Source of the DNA: Phenylobacterium sp.
GTDB lineage: Bacteria; Pseudomonadota; Alphaproteobacteria; Caulobacterales; Caulobacteraceae
Reading direction: 5' to 3'
DNA length: 8,707 nucleotides
Assembly: GCA_028698405.1 (NCBI GenBank)
Contig: JAQVDF010000026.1
Location: 2,238 to 10,944, forward strand
Shown: positions 1-6,395 of the stretch, one piece after another
How the letters are laid out: each line of letters begins with the position of its first letter
How positions within the stretch are numbered: position 1 is the first letter of the stretch
The notes under the pieces: generated by a model
The model's input: only the letters and a program-made list of their open reading frames with translations
What the model was told of the DNA's origin: nothing
Database searches by the model: none
Translations under genes and position numbers: made by a program

Positions 1-429
1 GCCATCGCGGTGGACATGGCGCCGGGCGTGGACGTGTTCGCCGCCCTGCGCGCCGCCAGAGCCGAGCGGAGCCGCCAGGCGGTGGCGACCGCTCTGGCTC
101 AGCACCTGCCGAAGCGGCTCGCCGAGCTGATCTGCGAGACGCACGGCGCCGGCGGCAACCTGGCCGACGCCGGCGACAAGCGCCTGCGGGCCGTGGCCGA
201 GAGGGTCAACGCCTGGACGGTGAAGCCGGTCGGCTCGGAAGGCTACCGCACGGCCGAGGTCACGGTGGGCGGCGTCGACACCGACGCGCTGGATTCCCGC
301 ACCATGGCCGCGAAGTCGGTCCCGGGCCTCTACTTCGTCGGCGAGGTGGTCGACGTCACCGGCTGGCTCGGCGGCTATAACTTCCAGTGGGCCTGGGCGA
401 GCGGCTGGTGCGCGGGCCAGGCGGTCTAG
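1..429 (+). CDS. YhiN/HI0933-family FAD-dependent oxidoreductase, C-terminal part
   Basis: The gene is cut by the left window edge; frame 1 is open from base 1 to a TAG at 427-429, leaving 142 residues. The end carries the family signature seen in YhiN/HI0933 (BaiN/RdsA-like) flavoproteins: GYRTAEVTVGGV, then TMAAKSVPGLYFVGEVVDV, then GWLGGYNFQWAWASGWCAG. In this family that segment closes the FAD-binding Rossmann domain, with the GE-D and GGYN residues lying near the flavin. The N-terminal dinucleotide-binding glycine motif lies outside the window. Members are predicted NAD(P)/FAD-dependent oxidoreductases whose physiological substrates are mostly unknown. The last 74 bases overlap, on the opposite strand, the end of the pseudouridine synthase gene. 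Family assignment is firm; function is only general. Confidence 0.9.
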   Translation, partial: AIAVDMAPGVDVFAALRAARAERSRQAVATALAQHLPKRLAELICETHGAGGNLADAGDKRLRAVAERVNAWTVKPVGSEGYRTAEVTVGGVDTDALDSRTMAAKSVPGLYFVGEVVDVTGWLGGYNFQWAWASGWCAGQAV

Positions 430-1189
430 GGGGCGCCTCGCGCCAGGCGATCAGGGCCGCCCGCTCCTGGTCGGTCAGCGCCCGCCAGCGGCCCTCCGGC
501 AGGTCGCCCAGCTTCAGAGGCCCGATGCGGATCCGGTAGAGGTCGGCGACCGTCAGCCCGACCAGGTCGCACATCCGGCGAATCTGCCGGTTGCGGCCCT
601 CCTTGAGGATGAAGCGCAACCGCTGCTCGCCGGCCATCGTCACCTTGGCAGGCCGCAGCGCGCGCCCATCCAGCGACAGGCCGTGGCGTAGGCGGGCGAT
701 CTTCTCCTCGGTGATCTCGCCGCGCACCCGGACGAGGTATTCCTTGTCGAGTTCGGACTCCGGTCCGATCACCGCCTTGGCCAGCACCCCGTCGTCGGAC
801 AGCAGCAGCAGGCCGTGAGAGTCCATGTCCAATCGGCCGAGCGGGGCCAGCCGCGTGTCGCGTCCCGGAATCTGCGGGCTCTCGCCGACCAGCGCCTTGC
901 GGGTCAGAAGCCGTACGGCCGGGACCTGGCCGGGCTCCGGCTGCGCCGAGACGACGCCCACCGGCTTGTTGAGCACGGCGCTGAACGGCGCCTGGCCGCG
1001 GTCGGCGAGCGTCAGCGTCTGGCCGGGAAGGATCTTGCGACCCGGATCGGTCACCCGCTCGCCGTCGATGCTGACCAGCCCTTCGGCGATGGCCGCCTCG
1101 GCCTCGCGGCGCGAGCACACGCCGCTCTGGGCCAGCCACTTGTTGACGCGCTGGGGCTCGGGGTCCTCGTAGCGGCGGGTCCAGGCCAT
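356..1189 (-). CDS. rluF: RsuA/RluB/E/F-family pseudouridine synthase, RluF-like
   Basis: A 277-residue enzyme that converts a specific uridine in rRNA to pseudouridine; E. coli RluF modifies 23S rRNA. An S4 RNA-binding domain spans about residues 12-58 (RVNKWLAQSGVCSRREAE, VSIDGERV). The catalytic domain shows LNKPVGVV (73-80), the active-site motif GRLDMDSHGLLLLSDDG with catalytic Asp121, DKEYLVRV (148-155) and LKEGRNRQIRRMC (195-207). The KEYLV segment and LGDLPEGRWRALTDQE near the end look closer to RluF than to RluB or RsuA, but the target base cannot be read from the sequence. I chose the ATG at 1189, which starts just before the S4 domain; the frame stays open far upstream but only antisense to queG. 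The queG stop is 8 bases upstream, so the two are probably cotranscribed. About 24 Arg/Pro/Ser-rich C-terminal residues are encoded antisense to the flavoprotein gene. Confidence 0.88.
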   Translation of the reverse strand: MAWTRRYEDPEPQRVNKWLAQSGVCSRREAEAAIAEGLVSIDGERVTDPGRKILPGQTLTLADRGQAPFSAVLNKPVGVVSAQPEPGQVPAVRLLTRKALVGESPQIPGRDTRLAPLGRLDMDSHGLLLLSDDGVLAKAVIGPESELDKEYLVRVRGEITEEKIARLRHGLSLDGRALRPAKVTMAGEQRLRFILKEGRNRQIRRMCDLVGLTVADLYRIRIGPLKLGDLPEGRWRALTDQERAALIAWREAPPRPPGPRTSRSPRPTGSYSRRASR

Positions 1190-1197
1190 GGCCGCTT

Positions 1198-2340
1198 CTA
1201 GAGCGCCGGGACAGGCTGGGCCAGCCGCCACTCCTGGGCGACCGCCAGATCGGCCTCCGCCGGAGCGCGGGCCGCGCGCAGCGCCTCGAACTCTGCGGGG
1301 CTGAGCAGGCGGGAGAGCGCCCACACCGCCGCGCCGCGCACCACCGGCGCCGGATCGTCCAGTAGCCGCCGCGCCTCGGCGGCCAGCGCCGGCCGGCCGG
1401 AGTTGCCGACGGCGTAGAGCACGTTGCGCACGAAGCTGTCGCGGCCGATGCGCTTCACCGGGTTCTTGGCGAACAACGCCCGGAACGCGGCATCGTCCAG
1501 CCGGGCGAGCTCGACCAGCGCCGGCGCCTTCAGGGCCTCGCGGGCGTGCAGCGCCTGCTCGCGCGCGCGGCTGGCGAACTTGTTCCACGGGCAGACCGCC
1601 AGGCAGTCGTCGCAGCCGTAGATGCGGTTGCCAAGCAGGGGCCGGAACTCGCGCGGGATCGGCCCCTTCAGCTCGATGGTCAGGTAGGAGATGCAGCGGC
1701 GCGCATCCAGCTGGAAGGGCGCGGGGAAGGCGCCCGTCGGACAGGCGTCGAGGCAGGCGCGGCAGGAACCGCAGGTCTCCTCACCGGCGGGATCGGGCGT
1801 GAGTTCCAGCTCGGTGAGGATCGAGCCCAGGAACAGCCAGGAGCCGAACTCGCGCGAGACGAGGTTGGTGTGCCGGCCCTGCCAGCCCAGCCCGGCCCGC
1901 TCGGCCAGCGGCTTTTCCATCAGCGGAGCGGTGTCGACGAACACCTTGAGCTCGCCGCCGTAGCGGGCCTGCATCCAGCGGGCCAGCGCCTTCAGCCGCT
2001 TCTTGATCAGCTCGTGGTAGTCGTCGCCCTGGGCGTAGACGCTGATCGCGCCCCTATCGGGCTCGCCGAGGACGGCCAGCGCGTCGTGCTCCGGGCCGTA
2101 GTTCATCCCCAGCACGACGGCCGAGCGGGCGCCCGGCCACATGGCGGTGGGGTGGGCCCGGCGCTCGGCGGTGGTCTCCATCCAGTCCATCTCGCCGTGC
2201 CGGCCGGCGGCGATGTATTCCGCCAGCCTCTCGGACGCCGGCCAGGGCGCATCGGCCCGAGCGAAGCGGCAGGCGTCGAACCCCAGCAGCCTGGCCTCGG
2301 CCCGGATCGCCTCTTCGCGCTCAGAAATCGAGATCGTCAT
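1198..2340 (-). CDS. queG: Epoxyqueuosine reductase QueG
   Basis: A 380-residue cobalamin- and iron-sulfur-dependent enzyme that reduces epoxyqueuosine to queuosine at position 34 of GUN-anticodon tRNAs, the last step of queuosine synthesis. The conserved core [20 protein letters not shown] (residues 134-152) contains Asp136, matching the family's catalytic acid. [20 protein letters not shown] follows. Two [4Fe-4S] motifs are clear: [12 protein letters not shown] (Cys190, 193, 196, 200) and [13 protein letters not shown] (Cys243, 246, 250), with Cys216 between. The C-terminal about 80 residues are helical and HEAT-like ([26 protein letters not shown]), as in family members that bind the tRNA stem. 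The ATG at 2340 lies inside the end of the upstream GST-fold gene (20-base overlap) and has no good Shine-Dalgarno, suggesting translational coupling. Length is normal for the family and all key residues are present. Confidence 0.97.
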   Translation of the reverse strand: MTISISEREEAIRAEARLLGFDACRFARADAPWPASERLAEYIAAGRHGEMDWMETTAERRAHPTAMWPGARSAVVLGMNYGPEHDALAVLGEPDRGAISVYAQGDDYHELIKKRLKALARWMQARYGGELKVFVDTAPLMEKPLAERAGLGWQGRHTNLVSREFGSWLFLGSILTELELTPDPAGEETCGSCRACLDACPTGAFPAPFQLDARRCISYLTIELKGPIPREFRPLLGNRIYGCDDCLAVCPWNKFASRAREQALHAREALKAPALVELARLDDAAFRALFAKNPVKRIGRDSFVRNVLYAVGNSGRPALAAEARRLLDDPAPVVRGAAVWALSRLLSPAEFEALRAARAPAEADLAVAQEWRLAQPVPAL

Positions 2341-3007
2341 AGTGCCCGGCCGGAGCCACGCCGGGGCAGCGGTCGCTGAGCAGGGGCCGGAAGCAGGGCC
2401 GTGATTTCAGCTTCATGTACCAGGTCTTCACCGCCGGGAAGTCGCGCCACGGCACGTCGCCGAAGTAGTCGATCACCGACAGATGGGCGGCCGCGGCGAA
2501 ATCCGCCAGGGACAGCCGCCGGCCGGCCAGCCAGTCGCGCTCCTGCAGCAGGCCCTCGATGTAGACCAGGTGGCCGCGCAGCGCCTCGCGGCCGTGGCGC
2601 AGGGCGGCCAGGTCCGGCGCGCCGAGCTTTAGCAGCCGCTTCTCCAGCTTCTCGTGCAGCAGGTAGCCGCCGACCTCGTAGTCGAACTTGCGGTCGAACC
2701 ACTGCAGCAGGCGGCGGGTCTCGGCCCGCTCCGCCGGCTCGCGGCCCATCAGGGCGGGCTCCGGGACCTGCTCCTCCAGGTGGTCGAGAATGGCGCGGGA
2801 TTCGCACAGCACCAGCCGACCCTCCGGCCCGCTCTCCACCAGCACCGGCGTGAGGCCGGACGGGTTGAGCGCCAGGAAGTCGGGCGGGCTCTCCCAGTAG
2901 CGGACCTGCACCTCGGTGAACGGCAGCCGCTTTTCGCCCAGCGACAGCCGCACCTGCCGGGAGGCGGGATCCATCGGGAAATGGTGGAGGGTGCGCTCGA
3001 CGCTCAT
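2321..3007 (-). CDS. fzlA: GST-fold protein, probable FtsZ-binding division protein FzlA
   Basis: A 228-residue glutathione S-transferase-fold protein. The thioredoxin-like N-terminal domain has [20 protein letters not shown], the cis-proline segment GLTPVLVE (Pro54) and [12 protein letters not shown] (68-79). An all-helical C-terminal domain follows ([20 protein letters not shown], 166-185). I favour FzlA, the alphaproteobacterial GST homologue that binds FtsZ and controls filament curvature and constriction in Caulobacter. My grounds are the length, the RYWES segment placing Trp at residue 38 (a functionally important FzlA position as I recall), the conserved tail ending HYDDLDF, and the queG neighbour. 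FzlA is not known to act as a transferase. I chose the ATG at 3007. A TTG at 3040 preceded by AGGG would add 11 residues before strand beta-1 and is less likely. The alternative is an ordinary GST of unknown substrate. Confidence 0.78.
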   Translation of the reverse strand: MSVERTLHHFPMDPASRQVRLSLGEKRLPFTEVQVRYWESPPDFLALNPSGLTPVLVESGPEGRLVLCESRAILDHLEEQVPEPALMGREPAERAETRRLLQWFDRKFDYEVGGYLLHEKLEKRLLKLGAPDLAALRHGREALRGHLVYIEGLLQERDWLAGRRLSLADFAAAAHLSVIDYFGDVPWRDFPAVKTWYMKLKSRPCFRPLLSDRCPGVAPAGHYDDLDF

Positions 3008-3042
3008 GTCCGCACGCGGAGAGGAACCAATGCCGATCAAGA

Positions 3043-3065
3043 GCGCCCTAATGGCTTAAGGGCGC
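3043..3065 (-). terminator. Hairpin between the transporter gene and fzlA
   Basis: GCGCCCT (3043-3049) pairs perfectly with AGGGCGC (3059-3065); with one bulged A the stem extends by three A-T pairs towards a TGGC loop. It starts 7 bases after the transporter stop on the minus strand. The following minus-strand bases are TCTTGATC, a poor U-tract, so intrinsic termination would be weak. It also lies in what would be the fzlA leader and could act there. CTTAAG occurs twice close by (3055-3060 and 3071-3076), the second overlapping the transporter stop codon. Confidence 0.4.
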
Positions 3066-3071
3066 GTTTAC

Positions 3072-4013
3072 TTAAGCGTCGGCCCGCTCGGCGAAGGCCC
3101 CGCCGTGCGGCTCGGCCCGGCCCCGCGGGTCGGCGTGGATCAGGATGTCGGCCGAGGGGAAGGCCGCAAGAAGGCGCTTTTCGGCCTCGACGATGACCCG
3201 GTGGGAGGCCTCCAGGGTCAGCTCCGGGTCGAGATCGACATGCATCTGGATGTGGACGAAGGGCCCCGAGGCGCGGGTGCGCAGCTGGTGCACGTCGGTC
3301 AGCCGCGGATCCTGGGTCATCAGCTCGACGATCTGTCGGCGCGCCTCTTCGGGCAGCTCGTGGTCCATCAGCTGGGCCGCCGCCTCGCGGAACACGCTGA
3401 TGGCCCCCCAGACCAGCAGGGCGGCGATGACCATGCCCGCCAAGGCGTCGAGGCCGGCGACGCCCAGGAAGGCCGTTCCGGCGATGCCGACCAGCGCCAC
3501 CAGGTTCGAGGCGAGGTCGGAGAAGTAGTGCGCGCGGTCACCCGAAACCGCCACCGACGCCGTCTTCCGCAGCACCGCGGTCTGCGCCCGTACCAGGCCC
3601 AGCGTCAGGAAGGTGGAGACGATCATAACCCCGATCGCCCAGCCCTCCCGGGCGATCGGCTGGGGGTCGAACAGGCGCTGGACGGCCTCGCGCCCGATCA
3701 GCGCCGCCGAGGCGAACACCAGGCCGGCCTGCATCAGGCTGGCGAAGGCCTCGGCCTTGCCGTGGCCGAAGCGGTGCTCGCGGTCGGGCGGCGCGACCGC
3801 GTAGCGGACCGCGAAGAAGGTCGCCAGCGAGGCGACGAGGTCGAGCGCCGAGTCGGCCATCGAGGCCATCACCGCCACCGAGCCCGAGAGAAGCCAGACG
3901 ACCAGCTTCAGGCTCATCAGCACCGCCGCGGCGCCGACCGACAGCAGGGTCACGCGCCGGGTCAGGGCGGCCGTCTCGGCCGGGGTCAGGCCGTTGGGAA
4001 CGTGGCTCGTCAT
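3072..4013 (-). CDS. Cation diffusion facilitator, FieF-like divalent metal efflux transporter
   Basis: A 313-residue inner-membrane protein expected to export Zn(II), Fe(II) or a similar divalent metal in exchange for protons, working as a dimer. About six membrane helices lie in residues 20-210, followed by a cytoplasmic ferredoxin-like domain (about 220-300) containing HQLRTRASGPFVHIQMHVDLDP. The transport site appears intact as the DD-HD set: Asp54 and Asp58 in MADSALDL, and His162 and Asp166 in AHYFSDLASN. RFGHGKAEAF (81-90) is a family hallmark after helix 2. The DD-HD pattern matches FieF/YiiP, but metal specificity cannot be decided. The ATG at 4013 is preceded by AGAAGGGCC, a modest ribosome binding site. 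The citrate synthase gene ends 58 bases upstream on the same strand, so cotranscription is possible. No metal-regulator site is evident. Confidence 0.93.
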   Translation of the reverse strand: MTSHVPNGLTPAETAALTRRVTLLSVGAAAVLMSLKLVVWLLSGSVAVMASMADSALDLVASLATFFAVRYAVAPPDREHRFGHGKAEAFASLMQAGLVFASAALIGREAVQRLFDPQPIAREGWAIGVMIVSTFLTLGLVRAQTAVLRKTASVAVSGDRAHYFSDLASNLVALVGIAGTAFLGVAGLDALAGMVIAALLVWGAISVFREAAAQLMDHELPEEARRQIVELMTQDPRLTDVHQLRTRASGPFVHIQMHVDLDPELTLEASHRVIVEAEKRLLAAFPSADILIHADPRGRAEPHGGAFAERADA

Positions 4014-4071
4014 GGCCCTTCTAGATACCCCGGCGGGGCCGCCCGACCCCAGCGAGAACGACTCTCAGCGG

Positions 4072-5157
4072 CTAGGCGGCCTCGCGCGGCTGCGGCCCGA
4101 TATAGACGCTCTGCGGGCGGATCAGTCGGCCGCCGGCCAGCTGCTCGCGGGCGTGGGCGATCCAGCCGGCCACCCGGCCCATGGCGAACACGCAGGTGAA
4201 GGCGCTGGGCGGGAAGGCCAGGGCTTCCAGTAGCAGGGCCGTGTAGAACTCCACGTTGGTGTCGAGCGAGCGGTCCGGCTTGCGCGCCTTGAGGATGGCG
4301 AGCGCGGCGGCCTCCACCGCCTCGGCGAACGCCAGCCGGCCCTGCGCCGCGCCGCCCTGGCCGACCAGCCGGCGCACCGCGGCCTTCAGGGCGTCGGCCC
4401 TGGGGTCGCGCACCCGGTAGACCCGGTGGCCGAAGCCCATCAGCCGGTCGCCGCGGTCCAGCGCCGCCTCGAGCCAGGCGCGGGCGTTCTCCGGCCGGCC
4501 GATGCCGTCCAGCATCTCGATGACCGGCCCGGGCGCCCCCCCGTGCAGCGGGCCCTTCAGGGCGCTGATCCCGGCGAGCACCGCCGAGGTCAGCCCGGCG
4601 CGGGTCGAGGCCACCACCCGCGCGGCGAAGGTCGAGGCGTTGAGGCCGTGGTCCGACACCGTCACCAGGTAGGTGTCCAGCGCCGCCACCTCGGCCGGCG
4701 TGGCCGCCCGTCCGCGCAGCATCCGCAGAATGTCGGAGGCGTGACCGAGGTCGGGATCCGGAGCCACCGGCGCCTCGCCCGCCTGGGCGCGGACCACCGC
4801 GGCGGTGAACACCGCCGGCGCCGCGGTCAGCCGCAGAGCGGCGGCCAGATCGTCGCCGTCGCCGAGCCGCGCGAGCAGGGCGCGCATCGCCTCGATCGGC
4901 GTGCGGTCGAGGAGGCCGGTGTCGAGCGCGGCGACCTCGGCGAACACCTCGGCGCGGGCGGCACCCAGGGGGCCGGCAAGGTCGGGGGGCAGGTCGTCGA
5001 AGAAGCCCTCGAACAGCAGTCGCGCGGCGTCCTCGTAGCGGGTGGTTCCGGCCAGCTGCTCCACCGGCCAGCCGCGGATGATCAGCCGCCCGGCCCGGCC
5101 GTCGACTTCCGACAGGACGGTGTGGGCGGCGATGACGTCTTCAAGGCCATCGGACAT
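4072..5157 (-). CDS. Citrate synthase-family protein (citrate or 2-methylcitrate synthase)
   Basis: A 361-residue citrate synthase-fold enzyme, expected to condense acetyl-CoA (or propionyl-CoA) with oxaloacetate. Visible motifs are SDHGLNASTFAARV (His170), GPLHGGAPG (His205, matching E. coli His264), GFGHRVYRVRDPRA (His244, matching His305), TNVEFYTALLLEAL (301-313) and MGRVAGWIAHAREQ (Arg328, His335). The position of the catalytic Asp (E. coli Asp362) is Glu303 here; NVE also occurs, from memory, in some actinobacterial CitA-like synthases. Length is near that of short bacterial synthases (about 370), lacking the N-terminal extension of E. coli GltA, so it is not obviously the main TCA-cycle enzyme. 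I chose the ATG at 5157 because GGGAG (minus strand, 5168-5164) lies 6 bases upstream; an upstream ATG at 5202 lacks support. It is divergent from an HTH-fused paralogue across 80 bases, which suggests shared regulation. Confidence 0.9.
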   Translation of the reverse strand: MSDGLEDVIAAHTVLSEVDGRAGRLIIRGWPVEQLAGTTRYEDAARLLFEGFFDDLPPDLAGPLGAARAEVFAEVAALDTGLLDRTPIEAMRALLARLGDGDDLAAALRLTAAPAVFTAAVVRAQAGEAPVAPDPDLGHASDILRMLRGRAATPAEVAALDTYLVTVSDHGLNASTFAARVVASTRAGLTSAVLAGISALKGPLHGGAPGPVIEMLDGIGRPENARAWLEAALDRGDRLMGFGHRVYRVRDPRADALKAAVRRLVGQGGAAQGRLAFAEAVEAAALAILKARKPDRSLDTNVEFYTALLLEALAFPPSAFTCVFAMGRVAGWIAHAREQLAGGRLIRPQSVYIGPQPREAA

Positions 5158-5163
5158 GACGAT

Positions 5164-5168
5164 CTCCC
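5164..5168 (-). promoter_or_regulatory. Ribosome binding site of the leftward citrate synthase gene
   Basis: Read on the minus strand this is GGGAG, 6 bases before the ATG at 5157, and it decides that start. A 6-bp inverted repeat CATCGC/GCGATG (5168-5185, loop TGTTTC) begins at its edge, so a small leader hairpin could sit directly against the site. Confidence 0.7.
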
Positions 5169-5202
5169 ATCGCTGTTTCGCGATGCAACATCGGCGTCGC
5201 AC

Positions 5203-5231
5203 TTGTAACCGTCAAACTTGATCAATATGAT
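5203..5231 (+). promoter_or_regulatory. Predicted promoter of the HTH-citrate synthase gene
   Basis: TTGTAA (5203-5208) and TATGAT (5226-5231) are separated by exactly 17 bases, matching the sigma-70 -35 and -10 consensus at 4/6 and 5/6 positions. Transcription would begin about 7 bases past the -10, at 5238, which is the A of the start codon. The gene has no Shine-Dalgarno sequence, so a leaderless transcript is predicted. The -10 lies inside the inverted repeat at 5218-5234. Confidence 0.55.
5209..5215 (-). promoter_or_regulatory. Candidate -35 element facing the leftward citrate synthase gene
   Basis: On the minus strand this reads TTGACGG, which fits the -35 part of the Caulobacter housekeeping promoter consensus (TTGACG followed by G or C). 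No good -10 follows at the usual distance (best candidate GATGTT at 5192-5187), so the promoter may be weak or need an activator. It is back to back with the rightward -35 at 5203-5208, so the two promoters would compete for polymerase. Confidence 0.35.
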
Positions 5232-5234
5232 CAA
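5218..5234. promoter_or_regulatory. Perfect 7-3-7 inverted repeat, candidate operator
   Basis: TTGATCA (5218-5224), spacer ATA, TGATCAA (5228-5234): a perfect AT-rich dyad in a GC-rich genome, with half-site centres about one helical turn apart, as expected for a dimeric helix-turn-helix protein. It covers the predicted -10 of the rightward gene, ends 3 bases before its ATG, and starts 2 bases upstream of the leftward -35 candidate. Bound protein could repress rightward and activate leftward transcription. The rightward gene product itself carries an HTH domain and is the natural candidate ligand. Confidence 0.65.
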
Positions 5235-5237
5235 CAT

Positions 5238-6395
5238 ATGCCGCATGCGGAATGGATCGGGGCGGAGGAGGCGCGGATGCGGCTGGGGGTGCGGCCGCAG
5301 ACCCTCTACGCCTATGTGAGCCGGGGCCGGGTGCAGGTGCGCCCCGATCCCACCGACCCGCGCCGCAGCCTCTACCGGGCGGCCGACATCGCTGCGCTGC
5401 AGCAGCGCAAGTCGCGCAGCCGCAAGATTTCCGAGGTGGCGGAGGGGGCCATCTCCTGGGGCGAGCCGGTGCTGGCGTCGGCGATCATGACCGTCTCTGG
5501 CGGGCGGCTCTACTACCGCGGCCGCGACGCCCTCGAGCTCGCCGAGTTCGAGACGCTGGAGGGCGTCGCCCGCCTGCTGCGGGGCGGGCACGGCGCGGCG
5601 TTGAAGCGCACCGACCGCCCGGCGCCGCCGGAGGGGCCGGACATGCGCTCGCGCGCCTTCCTGGCGCTCGCCCGGCGGGCCGGGTCCGACCCGCCGGCGC
5701 TGGGGCGCAACCCCCTGGCGCTGGCGGTCGAGGCGGCCACCCTGCTCGACGTGATGACCGACGCGGTGGCGGGCGAGGTCGGCGGGGGGGCGATCCACAA
5801 CCGCCTGGCGCGGGCCTGGGGACTGGGGCCGGGCGGGCCCGGCGCGGACCTCATCCGCCGCACCCTGGTGCTGCTGGCCGACCACGAACTGAACGCTTCC
5901 GCCTTCGCCGCGCGGGTGGCGGCCTCCACGGGCGCCTCGCTGGCCGCGTCGGCCCTGGCGGGCCTGTCGGCGCTCTCCGGCCCGCGGCATGGCGGGGCCC
6001 CGGCCGCGCTGCGCAACCTGATCGACGAATGCCGCCGCGCCGGCCCGGCGGCGGCCGTCGCCGCCCGTCTCGCCGAGGAGCGCGCCCTGCCCGGCTTCGG
6101 CCATCCGCTCTATCCGGACGGGGACCCGCGCGCTGCGGCGTTGCTCGCCCGCTTCGATCCGCCGCCCGAGTTCGAGGCCCTGCGCCGGGTCGCGGAGCGG
6201 GCCAGCGGCCTTGCGCCCAACGTCGATTTCGCCCTCACGGCCCTGTCCGAAAGCCTCGGCCTGCCCGAGGACGCGCCCTTCGCCCTGTTCGCCATCGCCC
6301 GCTGCGCCGGCTGGATCGCCCACGCCATCGAACAGGGCCAGACCGGCGCCCTCATCCGCCCCCGCGCACGCTACGTCGGCCCTGACGTAGGGTAG
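5238..6395 (+). CDS. Citrate synthase-family protein with N-terminal helix-turn-helix domain
   Basis: A 385-residue fusion. Residues about 5-55 form an excisionase/MerR-like winged HTH: WIGAEEARMRLGV, RPQTLYAYVSRGRV, then a basic wing with DPRRSLYRAADIAAL. A basic linker (QQRKSRSRK, 55-63) leads to a citrate synthase domain (about 68-385) homologous to the divergent neighbour. Active-site residues are mostly kept: ADHELNAS (His216), SGPRHGGAP (His251, matching E. coli His264), GFGHPLY (His289, matching His305), DPR (Arg298), NVDF (Asp330, matching Asp362) and ARCAGWIAHAIEQ (Arg355, His362). The usual GFGHRVY reads GFGHPLY. The catalytic set looks competent, so this may be an enzyme, a ligand-sensing regulator, or both. 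HTH-bearing citrate synthase homologues are usually annotated simply as citrate synthases; I recall no characterised regulatory role. The ATG at 5238 lacks an RBS and fits a leaderless start. A dyad at 5218-5234 suggests autoregulation. Confidence 0.85.
   Translation: MPHAEWIGAEEARMRLGVRPQTLYAYVSRGRVQVRPDPTDPRRSLYRAADIAALQQRKSRSRKISEVAEGAISWGEPVLASAIMTVSGGRLYYRGRDALELAEFETLEGVARLLRGGHGAALKRTDRPAPPEGPDMRSRAFLALARRAGSDPPALGRNPLALAVEAATLLDVMTDAVAGEVGGGAIHNRLARAWGLGPGGPGADLIRRTLVLLADHELNASAFAARVAASTGASLAASALAGLSALSGPRHGGAPAALRNLIDECRRAGPAAAVAARLAEERALPGFGHPLYPDGDPRAAALLARFDPPPEFEALRRVAERASGLAPNVDFALTALSESLGLPEDAPFALFAIARCAGWIAHAIEQGQTGALIRPRARYVGPDVG
6371..6390 (+). repeat. Perfect 7-bp hairpin at the end of the HTH-citrate synthase gene
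   Basis: CTACGTC (6371-6377) and GACGTAG (6384-6390) flank the loop GGCCCT, inside the last codons and ending 2 bases before the TAG stop. No T-tract follows. It may protect the mRNA 3' end or contribute to Rho-dependent termination, or it may simply reflect the codons used. Confidence 0.45.

Noticed and set aside
1190..1588. Upstream extension of the pseudouridine synthase frame to base 1588
   Set aside because: It would run antisense through the conserved end of queG and add a long Arg/Gly-rich segment before the S4 domain; the ATG at 1189 fits the family length.
3105..4199. Long + strand frame opposite the metal transporter gene
   Set aside because: Low-complexity Arg/Gly/His/Gln composition with no membrane segments or family motif. 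The minus strand encodes an intact transporter with its metal-site residues.
5082..6323. Long minus-strand open frame (413 codons) opposite the HTH-citrate synthase gene and running into its divergent neighbour
   Set aside because: It is Arg/Gly/Ala-rich with no recognisable motif, and is a typical antisense shadow in GC-rich DNA; the + strand frame has clear domains.
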